Assembly: GCA_026122225.1 (NCBI GenBank)
Contig: JANEZZ010000737.1
Span: 558,001 to 622,000 of the forward strand
Reading direction: 5' to 3'
DNA: 64,000 nt
Origin: Heloderma charlesbogerti
Lineage: Eukaryota; Chordata; Lepidosauria; Squamata; Helodermatidae
The translations under genes were made by a program, and so were the position numbers. The notes below the pieces were generated by a model. It saw only the letters and a program-made list of their open reading frames with translations. It ran no database searches and was not told the origin of the DNA. Position 1 is the stretch's first letter, and each line of letters begins with the position of its first letter. Shown here piece by piece: positions 51,495 to 62,118 of this stretch.

Positions 51495-53262
51495 GGTTTT
51501 CTTGAAGGTAATGGAAAAGAATTTTAAAAAGAAAATCCCCTTACTGGATTTAACAGATGACAAAGAAAAGGCAGAGGTGCTCAATTCCTACTTTGGCTCA
51601 GTCTTCTCCCAAAAGAGGGTCTATGACCCCCCGGCAAAGGCAAAGTACAGGCTGAAGGGGCAGGATTGCAGCTTGAGATCGATAGGCATATGGTCAAGGA
51701 ACACCTAATTACTTTGAATGAGTTCAAATCTCCAGGGCCAGATGAACTGCATCCTAGAGTAATAAAGGAACTGGCAGAAGAACTCTCAGAACCGCTGTCT
51801 ATTCTCTTTGAGAAATCATGGAGGACAGGGGAAGTGCCAGATGACTGGAGGAGGGCTAACATTGTCCCTATCTTCAAAAAGGGTAAAAAGGCGGAACCTG
51901 GGAACTACAGACCAGTCAGGCTGACATCAATTCCTGGGAAAATTCTGGAGCAGATGATAAAGGAATCCATCTGGAAGCACCTTGACAACAATGCCGTGAT
52001 TACTTGAAGCCAACATGGATTTGTCAAAAACAAGTCCTGCCAGATTAATCTGATCTCATTTTTTGATCAAGTAACCTCCCTTGTAGACCGTGGGAATGCT
52101 GTAGACATCATATACCACGACTTCAGCAAAGCTTTCGACAAAGTGCCCCATGATATCCTGATGAGCAAACTAGCTCAAAGTGGGCTAGATGAAACAACGA
52201 TCCAGTGGATCCACAGTTGGCTACAGAATCGGACTCAAAGAGTGCTTATCAATGGGACCTTCTCAAACTGGGGAGAAGTAACAAGTGGGGTACCACAGGG
52301 CTCAGTCCTGGGCCCAGTGCTCTTCAACATTTTTATGAATGACTTGGAGGAGGAGGTGCAGGGAATGCTGATCAAATTTGCAGATGACACAAAATTGGGT
52401 GGGATAGCTAATACTTTGGAAGACAGAAACAAAATTCAAAGTGATCTGGATAGACTGGAACGCTGGGCAGAAAACAACAGAATGACATTTAATAGGGATA
52501 AATGCCAAGTTCTGCACCTAGGAAAAAGACACCAAATGCACAGTTACAAGATGGGGGATACGTGGCTCATCAACACTACAAGCGAGAAGGATCTTGGAAT
52601 TGTTGTCGATCACAAGCTGAATATGAGCCAACAATGTGATGTGGCTGCAAAAAAGGCAAATGCTCTTTTGGGCTGCATTAATAGAAGCATTGCTTCCAAA
52701 TCCTGGGAAGTACTAGTTCCCCTCTACGCAGCACTGGTTAGGCGTCATCTGGAGTACTGTGTCCAGTTCTGGGCACCACACTTTAAGAAAGATGCAGACA
52801 AACTGGAGAGGATTCAGAGGAGGGCAACAAAGATGATCAGGAGACTGGAAACAAAGTCCTATGAAGAGAGATGGAAAGAACTGGGCATGTTTAGCCTTGA
52901 GAGGAGAAGACTGAGGGAAGATATGATAGCGCTCTTCAAGTACTTGAAAGGCCAGAGAGGAAGGCCAGGATCTCTTCTTGATCCTCCCAGAGTGCAGGAC
53001 ACGGAATAATGGGCTCAAGTTACAGGAAGCCAGATTCCGGCTGAACATCAGGAAAAACTTCCTGACTGTAAGAGCAGTACGACAATGGAAGCAATTACCT
53101 AGGGAGGTGGTGGGCTCTCCCACACTGGAGGCCTTCAAGACGAGGCTGGACAGCCATCTGTCAGGGATGCTCTGACTTGGATTCCTGCATTGAGCAGGGG
53201 GTTGGACTCGATGGCCTTGTAGGCCCCTTCCAACCCTACCATTCTATGACTCTGTGATTCTA
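51495..53262 (+). mobile_element. CR1 LINE, 5'-truncated, best-preserved copy
   Basis: Frame pieces run from before the RT palm to the C-terminus. 51502-51708 holds LLDLTDDKEKAEVLNSYFG and VFSQKR. 51666-52007 holds FKSPGPDELHPRVIKELAEE and GNYRPVRLTSIPGKILEQM, and stops at TGA 52005-52007. 52143-53009 has 288 codons with VPQGSVLGPVLFNIFMNDL, FADDTKLGG (catalytic aspartates near residue 80), LNMSQQCD, VPLYAALVRRHLEYCVQFW and [19 protein letters not shown]. The region between 52008 and 52142 stays open in frame. The other CR1 copy has CGA at the place of the TGA. The 3' end has GATGGCCTTGTAGGCCCC and decayed ATTCTATG units. The endonuclease is missing. Confidence 0.92.
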
Positions 53263-54055
53263 CTTTTTTCTTTATACATGCGAGACTAGCATACTTTTCT
53301 TTCCAATTACAGATCACTTACTTCTACTGCTACAAGTTTGTTTCTTATACACGCACTACCTGCCTAGCTCAGTTTTTCTTTTTTCATTAGGGAATTTAAA
53401 AAGAAAAAGGGAAAGATCAGAATCTTGTAAGGTTTTGTTTGCATTTGATTCTTTTTTCATTTCCAGCAGGAATGTACAGTGTCAAATTTAAACAGTCGCT
53501 ACACTTCCATTGACAAACACTGCAAGGCCAAATGCTCAGAGTTATTCTGATGACATTTGCGTGATATTTGAAGGACCTAGAAGGATTCTGGCTGGTGCTT
53601 TATGTGTACAAGGGAAGGGCATGATGTAATTGGTGAACCACAAAAAAGTACACAGAGGAAATCCCAGTGTTCTTTTAGAATGGGGGTGGGAACAAATATT
53701 TTCAAACCAGCAGATTTTTGTGCCTTATCAAAGTTCAACAAGCAGAGAGAACTTGGTAAAAATTGAAATACAGTCTGAATGGCCCTTGACATTGAATTGC
53801 ATACTTTTGCATTATGGTAACATTCAGAGAGAACAGCCCTCGTCCCACCTTCATACCCCACCAGTTCACTGGCTCACACATCTATTTCTCTTTAGCTCCC
53901 TTCCCACCAACTGCACACATGGCCAGAGCCTGAATTTTGAACCCAATTCTGCCTTGTGTGGATTTTGCTGGGTGTGTGGGCTGCAGGGTGGCCATGTGTC
54001 CACTCAGAGAACATCAGTTAGTGGGTGGACTACAAACATAATTAAATAATAAAAA
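53263..54055. other. unassigned non-coding DNA
   Basis: No repeat recognised. A plus frame of 139 codons from 53630 has no known motif and lacks a good context. Confidence 0.4.
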
Positions 54056-54440
54056 ATGTGTCCTACTTTACAGAGGACAGTCCTCGCTTTGAAGGTCTAT
54101 CAGAGGGCAGTCCTCTATTGGAAGGCATCTTCTATTGGAAGCATTGTCCAGTCCAAGTCCAGTTTAGAGACAAAGAACCCTAAGAAGGGAGAGCAGCAGG
54201 GGCCTTGGAGCTGCCCCTCAACTGGTAGCACCTGGAGAGCAGACTGAGCAGGCACACAGGTCACCTGGTCACAGTCTCTCTCCCTCACCCTCCCCAATGA
54301 TGTGATATGCTGTTTCCATTTAAATCAAAGTAACTATTTCTAAATGTGCATCTATAGATACAAATGAGCAGAAACAAATTTTATGCAAATCTGTGTCCTC
54401 TTTTGTCCTCTTATGCGATGCATAAGTGGCCACCCTAGTG
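54056..54440 (+). repeat. interspersed repeat, family D, copy 2
   Basis: ACTTTACAGAGGACAGTCC, GCATTGTCCAGTCCAAGTCC, CACACAGGTCACCTGGTC and AGTGGCCACCCTAG match the copy at 10545-10975 in order. A hAT MITE abuts its 3' end. Confidence 0.6.
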
Positions 54441-54587
54441 CAACCTTCCCCAAACTGGTGCCCTCCAGATGCGTTGGGACCAAAACTCCCATAATTCCCA
54501 GCCAGCATGTCCATTGGCCATGCTGGCTGGGAATTATGGGAGTTGCGGTCCCAACACATCTGGGGGGCACCACATTGAGGAAGGCTG
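54441..54587. mobile_element. palindromic hAT MITE inserted at the end of family D
   Basis: CAACCTTCCCCAAACTGGTG and CACCACATTGAGGAAGGCTG are the ends. The arms around CCCATAATTCCCAGCCAGCA are nearly perfect. CCCTAGTG (54433-54440) and TTCCAGTG (54588-54595) agree at five of eight. Confidence 0.75.
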
Positions 54588-54595
54588 TTCCAGTG

Positions 54596-54971
54596 GGTTG
54601 GACTTACCATATTCACCACCATATCTTTCAAGTTGGGATGGGTCCTCATACTGTGATAGGTCATGCTAAGCCAGGTCAGATGTTTCTGATGCATTCAGAT
54701 ATCTAGCAGCCTCCAGGCAAAGTCCACAGATTTCTGGCTAGATCTAGCTGCAGTTTCCATTCAATGGAAATCTGGGGTCCAAATCCCAGTCCTCCTTCAA
54801 GTTTCACCCATCTCTTTTTAAAATTATTTTAAATTGCGTGTCTCGTAAGTACACATTATAATATATATGCAATTCTGTTTCATGAGTATTGTACAGCATA
54901 AAATCAAATAATTAAAATATCGCACTAAGAAAAATATATATCATGTTCCTTTACATTCATACATAGTTATA
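54596..54971. other. unassigned AT-rich DNA
   Basis: Nothing recognised. Confidence 0.4.
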
Positions 54972-55110
54972 TCAGGTTGGATCTAGATTTAGGTGTGTGT
55001 AACTGGGCTGGCGGAAGTGGAATTCCCTGCATTCTTGTCCCCCACAGCATGCCCTCAAGCCCCTTGAAAATGCTAACAGACTGGGCTGGGGTGCAGTGAG
55101 GAAGATATGA
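54972..55110. mobile_element. TGGATCCA-ended MITE-like repeat, left part
   Basis: CAGGTTGGATCTAGATTTAG, CTGGGCTGGCGGAAGTGG and CCCTTGAAAATGCTAACAG. The right part is missing. Confidence 0.5.
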
Positions 55111-56571
55111 TATGATATAATTATGATAAAGCTCAATTGTTCATATACAGGAAGCAACCCACTACGTAATGGCAATGCACAAAAGAGACCACAATCTTTT
55201 TCTTTCTTTCATATAAATCTGTTTTATTACAGAGAAGTTATAATATTTACATGCTGCGATACATTACAACATAAATCTATCAAACAGTTCATGGTGGATG
55301 CTGTCGGTTGCCAGATAATATATTTTTTAGAAGAACCACAGACTAAAGTGAACAGACGTACAGCTTTATTGATTCTACAACTCTTAGTAGCTAAAATGTT
55401 CAAAGTCAAAAGGCAGTGTTTTCTCAGGCCTACCTGTCATCATATGCATGCAAAACCGAAGAGCAGCAAATATAAAATCAGTGTCTGTTTTTTTAGATCT
55501 ATGATGCCACCAAAGCCAACAATGGGTAAGTCACTTTGATATTTTAAAAGCATGTACTTCTTGCATAAAATATACAGGTCTAATAAGATTGGTATAAATC
55601 TATGTCTTTATATAAACCATGTCTTCAAAACAAAGGAGAGATGCAGACTGGTCATGCATTTTGAGAAAGACAACCAAGCAAATGTTTGTAAGCATAGCAA
55701 ATTATTTACCTGTCTTCTACACAGATGTGCTAGAAAACACCGTGAATCTAGAGTTGCATTTCTCTTGGCAGAAGAACATCAATGGAACCCCAGAAAAAGG
55801 ACAACTAAAACCATCTAGCTAGTAGATGCTGGTGGAGAAGAATCTATGGAAAAGGGGATGTCGATTAGGATAACTTGGGTTTGTCAGGATACAGCGATGT
55901 TTCCAACAGGTTCATAATGATGTACAGTATTAGTAAGTCCAGTGGTGTTTGGCTTTCTTTTGTTTTCTAAGGTGCTGAAGGAATTTTAAGTACTTACAGC
56001 AGCATCACAAACATTAGTAACTGTATGTGCATGAGAAATAGTATTTCATTTTACAAAGAGATCTCTGGTTCTAACAAGCGTAGAGAGTACACAGCTTGAG
56101 TGAACCTATGTCAGTAGACATTTTATTTAAAGTGACACAAAAACATTCAGGGCGTCAGAAAACAAGTCCACAGAGCAAGGTCTGATTCTCAGCTGTTCAC
56201 TGAAGACTGGCTTCAGTGTAGCTAAAACAAGCTGGAAGAGCTGGGAAACTCACCCCTTCTTTACTTCCACTGAAATTTCAAGGGATTAAATGCTAATAGG
56301 CGGAACTTCCTAGGCAGTCATAAAATAAGATTTTCATTGAAACATACACAGGGATCTCAAGTCTGTTTGCTATTTCAGAGTGGTTCATGATCTTCAGCTC
56401 CAAGAGCAGGAAATATATCAGTTTTGGGTTCATTGCCTTTGGGCAAAAAGCTGTTTCCACTCAAAACACTGATCCTCCTAAATTATTTTGAACCAGATTT
56501 ACAAAACTCCATCCTTTGTTGATGTGGCCTAGGAGCCTGGATGGAAGTTGGATTATAGGCTTTGGGCCAAC
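55111..56571. other. unassigned DNA, longest apparently repeat-free stretch
   Basis: About 1.4 kb in which I recognise no repeat. TTTTATTACAG at 55220-55230 would be an AATAAA polyadenylation signal for a minus-strand transcript. On the plus strand TGTCTGTTTTTTTAG (55482-55496) and GGTAAGT (55525-55531) would bound a 29-nt exon that is open in two frames. Both signals are short and may be chance. Confidence 0.35.
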
Positions 56572-56579
56572 CTCTAAAC

Positions 56580-56705
56580 CAGCCTTCCCCAACCTGGTGC
56601 CCTCCAGATAGGCTAGACTACACCTCCCAGCATTCCCTGCCAGCATGGCCAGTGGTGGGAGCTGAAGTAATATATTTCTAGAATGCACCAGATTGGGGAA
56701 AGCTG
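56580..56705. mobile_element. palindromic hAT MITE with 7/8 duplication
   Basis: CAGCCTTCCCCAACCTGGTG to CACCAGATTGGGGAAAGCTG. CTCTAAAC (56572-56579) and CTCTAAAA (56706-56713) differ at one base. The inner right arm is decayed (GAAGTAATATATTTCTAG). Confidence 0.8.
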
Positions 56706-56713
56706 CTCTAAAA

Positions 56714-58295
56714 AAAAAAAAGAAGCGGAAGATGATGCAAAGAATGCTCCAAATTTCCCCTCTGGTTTTGGTGTTTTGAATTTCCTGGTCTTGTCTCTGA
56801 TGTGGAACCAAATTATTGGGAACTTTCCATTGTTCCATTTTGTTATTTCCAACTTTTGCACAGAGCACTGTGCATTTGCAATTTGCTGCAGCTTTCAGTC
56901 TTTTCCTGTTTCCTCCACCTACAATACCTATGTTTCTATCTGTATTGATAAACCACTGCCCCCCCCAGCAGTTTTTTAAGCGGTTGTACACAATTGCACC
57001 AAGATTGGTTTTCTTTTGTTTTTGAGGACACTTGTGTGCATTGATAAAGCACCCTCCCCCCTCAAAAAAAACCTTGGTGTGACTGTACATTCAGATGTAT
57101 CCAAGGTTCCTTTTTTCCAATGGGAAGGAACGCATGTGCACATCAGGAAAACATTGCACAAAACAAAATTTCAATGCCATAGTATGTATAATCACATCAA
57201 GACTTTTTTTTTTATTTTTTTGCAGTGTTTTATCAACACTTTTCAAGCATGTGCAGTAACACAGAAGGGTGGTAGTGGTGGAGAGATGTAAATAAACTGA
57301 AGGACCCCAAGTCTGAGGACAACTGTATATGCTCCAATTTGGGAATTGATTTTAGATGTTCTCCGAGTTAAACCAGACTTCCAAAAAAGTAGAACACAGG
57401 TTCCCATGAACAGAGAAACAAGAGACAAATGGAATGGAGGAAATCCTCTCATCCCTAAGGAATGAAGGGTCGTGTTTGATATTATGCGTGTCCCAATGAA
57501 TCTTCATAATGGTTCGTCTGTCTCAGTGCTAAAACACACTGAATTTGGACATGCACTCTAAGACTCGTGTCAGCAAAAGGTAAAATAGGAATAGGTCCTT
57601 AACTCTCAACATAGCTTTTCACAACAGTCCCATCACCTTGCTCATCCCATCACCTTGATAGTATCCATGCTTTCCACTACAACTCTGAAAAAGTGAGTTA
57701 ATGGCCACCTTACTTTAGCTTCTGCAAATCTCCATAATTTCATTTTTCTTTTTATTGAAAAAGGTCACTGTGAAAAGTTTCACAATATTTTGTGAACATT
57801 GAAAACACATGTGTGACAATATACCGTATCCAAGATACATATCTTAGTTGGAGTATTATTTGAGGAGTAGTCATGCTGATTTAGACATTTCTTTCCTCAC
57901 AACTATGTCTTCCTTATACCCATAAGATATAGCTTTCCCATCTATTTCTTAGTCTGATTTCTTCTTTTTTTAGATGAGTTGAAATCCTATACTTTCTACA
58001 TTTTTCAATTTTCAGAATGGTTAAATAGTTGTTCTATTTTATATTGTGTGTGTATGTATGCGTATTAATTTATGAAAAATACATTTTAAAGACTGCTAAC
58101 AGACTTTTCAAAGACAAAATATACAGACTTCTGAAGTCAGGTTCAATAGCACCCCCCGCCCTCATTAAGTTCTTCCCCCTCTTCCCAACATTTCTTTCCT
58201 GCTGATATGGGCTCTGGTCCTGCAATGGCCTACGGCATACAGTAGGTCTTGGGTACTGTCCCTCATGTGAAACCTGCACAATATCCCATTATCCC
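56714..58295. other. unassigned non-coding DNA
   Basis: About 1.6 kb without a clear repeat. The 209-codon minus frame at 56461-57090 crosses the hAT MITE and has no known motif. C-run and A-run at 56961-56968 and 57064-57070. Confidence 0.4.
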
Positions 58296-58675
58296 TAGGG
58301 ATGGGTGAACATGCAATGTTTGAGCTCATTGCAGATCTCTAAATTCCTCCTTGAAGCTCAGTTTGTCTTGTTCACATTCCCAAACATGAGTGTCATCTTC
58401 TTCTTCTTTTGATCAGGAAAAATGCACATTTTCGATTGGGGAAAATGGCATTGTTTAAAATGCACATTTACCCCAATCAAAAATACGAATCCCCGCCCCT
58501 TTCAGTAAAGCATGGAAAATGCACATTTTGAAAAATGTGCATTTTTGAACAGGCTCACAAGTTTGGAAAAGTGTAAACGTTTTCTCCAAAAATGTGTACA
58601 CATTCATGTTCGGGGTTGCGAAATGAGGTTGTTCCAACGTTTTGCAAACAGAAACAAAATTCTCGTCCATCCCTA
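58296..58675. mobile_element. hAT-like element with TAGGGATGG ends
   Basis: TAGGGATGGGTGAACATG and CTCGTCCATCCCTA are the ends. ATTATCCC and ATTCTACT outside agree at five of eight. The inner part has TGCACATTTT units and a small palindrome AATGCACATTTTGAAAAATG and its complement (58516-58546), and resembles family G. Confidence 0.65.
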
Positions 58676-59100
58676 ATTCTACTTGGTGGATAGGGGCAAT
58701 TCCAGATATTTGCCTTCTTTGCCATAGGTTGACAGTAGATTCTGCATAATAGTGGCATCTTGGCCTTTTACATGAAGGCCAGTTTTGCACAAATGGCGAC
58801 TGTTAAAAGGCCCATTTATGGAAAATTACAGGCATTTATTTAGACCATTTATGCCTGTAATTCTGTGCAAATGGGCCTCTTTGGCTGCCATTTGCACAAA
58901 ATCAGCCTTTACGTAAAAGGCTGAGCCACCATTTTTACAAAAAATGGCAGCTCAGCGAGGGAGCAGGAGGTCGTGCACTTGCCTGACTCAGTGCCGAGTT
59001 GGGAAAGCACCAGGATCCATGGAATGGCATCCTGTGGGCTGAGCCATCAAGAAATCGCTGAGCCTCAAGCCCCAACCGGACACCTATGACATCCCTCTTC
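58676..59100. mobile_element. hairpin cluster, probable diverged palindrome-array element
   Basis: One long inverted repeat covers 58783-58900: TTTGCACAAATGGC against GCCATTTGCACAAA, AGGCCCATTT against AAATGGGCCT, and TTACAGGCAT against ATGCCTGTAA, nested in that order. Small palindromes stand on either side (58762-58779, 58904-58922, 58919-58956). AAATGGC and TTTACGTAAA recall the modules at 9570 and 42759, and the right side ends GACATCCCT near 59097, as they do. The left end is not found. Confidence 0.5.
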
Positions 59101-59310
59101 CCTACTCATTCTTCGTCATGAGCAGTGCTTAACTGACAAAGTTGCTGTCTCTGGATTGGGGCCCATAACTGATAATTCACAAGACAAATGTCACACATAA
59201 AATGGATCTTTCCTTTATGAATGATTTACTGTAGCAGGTGCATAGTGTACTTGCTGGAAGAGGGGGAAACCCAAGAAAAGGCCAGATGTTTCAGATTATA
59301 CTCTCCTTTA

Positions 59311-59312
<2 letters not shown>

Positions 59313-59350
<38 letters not shown>
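59313..59350. repeat. microsatellite (AAT)n
   Basis: Twelve to thirteen ATA/AAT units. Confidence 0.95.
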
Positions 59351-59370
59351 CCGATGTACACTATAGTGTT

Positions 59371-59407
59371 CATTCCTATAGTGTACACTATGTACACTAT
59401 AGGAATG
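59371..59407. repeat. perfect hairpin, 16-bp arms and 5-nt loop
   Basis: CATTCCTATAGTGTAC (59371-59386) and GTACACTATAGGAATG (59392-59407). A third GTACACTATAG lies just upstream at 59356-59366. Confidence 0.85.
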
Positions 59408-59523
59408 CCCTGAATTTCTTCCCAGGAATTTGCAAAGGCTCCATAAGAAAATAGCATAGAAATGATTAAAGTGCATGGTCTCTCTACATACCCCTCATCA
59501 ACCTTGCATTTACTCCCCCCTGC

Positions 59524-59554
<31 letters not shown>

Positions 59555-59723
59555 TAACATTAACACCACATCAAAGTGCCTGCCTGCACTAGAGGTCTGG
59601 GGCATGTTGAGTGGTGAAGCTCCAATGCATGCATGGAGCTCTGCTGGCCAGAATAGCTTCCCCATTCATTTCAATAAAGGGAGCAGATCCGAGAGCGCTT
59701 CCTTTACATATGCAATCGCCCTC
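59408..59723. other. unassigned DNA with (CA)n
   Basis: (CA)n at 59525-59550. Nothing else recognised. Confidence 0.4.
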
Positions 59724-59731
59724 CTCTATGG

Positions 59732-59854
59732 CAAGGGTAGGGAACCTGCAGCCTTCCAGATGTTGTTGGATTTCAACTCCCATCAGCCCCAGCCACCATG
59801 GCCAGTGGTCAGGGATGATGAAATTTGTAGTCAACATCTGTAGGGATACCCCTG
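59732..59854. mobile_element. palindromic hAT MITE with perfect 8-bp duplication
   Basis: CTCTATGG stands on both sides (59724-59731 and 59855-59862). Ends CAAGGGTAGGGAACCTGC and GTAGGGATACCCCTG, arms GTTGGATTTCAACTCCCATC and GATGATGAAATTTGTAGTC. It joins the ends of the CAGGGGTGGGGAACC family to the body of the CAGCCTTCCCC family. Confidence 0.85.
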
Positions 59855-59862
59855 CTCTATGG

Positions 59863-60639
59863 AGATGAATCGAGCCTTCTGTGCATGCCACAGATCAATG
59901 TATGGGAGAATGTATGAGATGCTCAAATCGGGCAGCAGGGATATAATCCTGAGCCATTAAAACCATTGGACATTTTATTATCTGCCTAACTGAGGATGTA
60001 GACTGCAACCTATGGAGCTGAAGTACTACACAATGGGGTTTTCAGATCCTGCAGTCTCCAAACCTCCATCCTATCCTTACAAAGATGTATTAATTTTTGT
60101 CCATCACTGTCACTGCTGGCTTGAGTTGGGGCTATTCCATACACAACCTTAAGCAAGTGGCTACATCTTTGCTGGATTGGTGCATAGTTCATTCTTGGGA
60201 TCAAAACTGGGTTCAAATTTTTGCTGAGCTAGACAGTATTAATAGCTTTGGGTAAACGGCTCTCTCTCAGCCTCTGTTCTTAATCTGAAAAGCAGGATCA
60301 AATGCCCTTATTACAGAATACACTGCCCTTCTTCCAAAGCTCATTGTGGCTTACAAATGGTCCCTAGGCCATCTCTCATCCAGGTAGCTTCCAGGGCTAG
60401 AGCTGCTTAGCTTCAGCAGTAGAACTGCATCATATGCTTTCAGACCATGCTCTGAGCCTACCAAAAAGCCACCTACCTTAACTAGCATAGTGAAGATGAA
60501 GAAGATACATCTTAAAAGCCAGTGTTGCCCAGTGCATAGATTTTATTTTTATTTATTTTTGGTATGTTGTGAGTAGGGTAGCCATCTCCTGACACCCGAA
60601 CTGTGGTTGTTGCTTTAACACCTCCAAGTCAAGGCCACC
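59863..60639. other. unassigned non-coding DNA
   Basis: No repeat recognised apart from a short TTTATTTTTATTTATTTTTG at 60541-60560. Confidence 0.4.
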
Positions 60640-60910
60640 CTAAGACATTTTGCTGCCTGAGGTGAAGGACAATATGGCACTTCCGCTCTCCCATTCCATG
60701 TACAGAAGGTGACCATACTATCAGTTGAATCTAACTTCAACACTGGTGATGGGACATGTCCTTCACCACACCCAAAGGCAGAAGGCTAGCTTAGGGACCA
60801 AAGGCAGGCCATGTGGCACACACAGCTCGGTCCTCCAACACCATGTCACTCTCTAGCATCCACTGCTTGAGGCAACTGCCTCTCTCTGGCTAATGGCAGG
60901 GCCAACTCAG
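60640..60910 (-). repeat. interspersed repeat, family F, copy 2
   Basis: GCTGCCTGAGGTGAAGGAC, GAGGCAACTGCCTCTCTC and TAATGGCAGGGCC match 35462-35745 inverted. Confidence 0.5.
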
Positions 60911-60972
60911 TTCAAGTAGATGTCATGGAAGAAAATTGCAACCATTCTGTGTGTCTTTCCCCCTCTTGGCTA

Positions 60973-61095
60973 CAATGTAGGGGTGTTGGACCTCTTTCAG
61001 CCTGAGGGCTGGATTCAATTTTGGAGATGGTCTTGAGGGTGAGGTGTGGGGCAAATGAGGCAGGGCCAAAATACCAAAAATGCCAGCGTATTTTA
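60973..61095. mobile_element. CAGGGGTG-type hAT MITE, one half
   Basis: TGTAGGGGTGTTGGACCTC, TTTCAGCCTGAGGGCTGGAT and GCCAAAATACCAAAAATGCC match 44624-44971. The right half has been replaced by the minisatellite. Confidence 0.6.
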
Positions 61096-61103
61096 ACAAT
61101 TGG

Positions 61104-61217
61104 CAGGGAAGAGAGTAAGGCTCGGGGAAGGGAGTAGGGCTAAGGGAAGGGATTATGGCTAGGGGCAAGGGAGCAGGGCTTGGGGCAAGGGAGCAGGGCT
61201 AGGGGCAAGGGAGTAGG
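61104..61217. repeat. minisatellite of about 20 bp
   Basis: Five to six units of the form GGGGCAAGGGAGCAGGGCTA with drift to GGGAAGGGAGTAGGGCTA at the start. Confidence 0.8.
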
Positions 61218-61790
61218 TGTCAGGAACAAATCTGAGCATGTGGAGATGTTTGGCAGCTCAAATTCAGAATCTGAATGGGAACAGCCAGAACAGAGGGAGG
61301 CACCCACCCTGGGGAGCCCAGATATGGCGAGACTTTCTTCCCGAGACCTTGACCCACAGATGACCCAGCCTGAATGGCTCCCTATTCTCCACCATGAGAA
61401 CCCAGGTTTTGGAGGAGAGCGAGGGGCGTGACTTGAGGGATGCTAGGGTCCGTCGCAGAGCAAAGCGGGAAAAGTTAGGGGCAGGGCTCAGATACTCTGC
61501 CAGGTTGGCCACTTGTGGAAGCCTACAGAGGGAGCCACCCTAAGGGTGAGGCATCTCTGTGAAGCAACTGTGGCCGAGAAGTTCTTGCCCAGACTGCTGG
61601 CAACTTCTTTAACTTCCACTTCATCTCCTCTACTGATATTCGTAGATGTGTGGATTAGCTGTTTCTTTGAGGTGAGAGTTTCCTAGAATCTGCATTTGTA
61701 AATAAGCTAGTCCTTAACTAATAAAAGTAGTGTAGCCTGAAGCCTTCTTTCCTGGAGTGTGTTGATTGTGAAGGTGGAGGATGAAGGAGC
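61218..61790 (+). mobile_element. possible solo LTR
   Basis: Starts TGTCAGGAACAAATCTGAGC at 61218, carries a polyadenylation signal AATAAA at 61720-61725 after CTAGTCCTTAACT, and continues with GTGTAGCCTGAAGCC and TTTCCTGGAGTGTGTTG as an R-U5-like part. A CA-type end and a target duplication are not clear. It could also be a gene fragment; the 83-codon frame at 61180 has no known motif. Confidence 0.35.
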
Positions 61791-62044
61791 GTGAAGGTAG
61801 GGCTAGGGGCAGGAAGTAGTGCTCTGGGTAACACCCCTCCTATCATGTCTAGGTAAAAACAGCATGAAAAGTAATCTAATTGCACTGTGAATCCCTTCTT
61901 TCCACACCCACCTCACTGATAGTTAGCAATGGGGAGGGCATTGCCACAGAGCAATGGCATCATGCCATGCAGTGTGTTTACTGAGGAAGAGGAGGCAAAG
62001 AGGTGCCGTGTGGCAGTGACAGCTCTTTTGTAATGTTACAGCTG
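61791..62044. other. unassigned non-coding DNA
   Basis: Nothing recognised. Confidence 0.35.
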
Positions 62045-62118
62045 TCAGCAGTGCTGGCTGGGGCATGCTGGGAGTTGTAGGAGTTTTCCTGTCTAAACAT
62101 GCATTGGATTGCGCCCTT
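62045..62118. mobile_element. A-type MITE, right half
   Basis: TGGCTGGGGCATGCTGGGAG, then GTCTAAACATGCATTGG and ATTGCGCCCTT. Confidence 0.6.

Noticed and set aside
55552..55822. Two overlapping frames of 67-88 codons in repeat-free DNA
   Set aside because: No motif, no splice context that would extend them, and codon composition close to background. Kept only as part of the unassigned stretch.
56461..57090. 209-codon minus-strand frame
   Set aside because: Passes through a hAT MITE and an A-run; no family motif or conserved composition.
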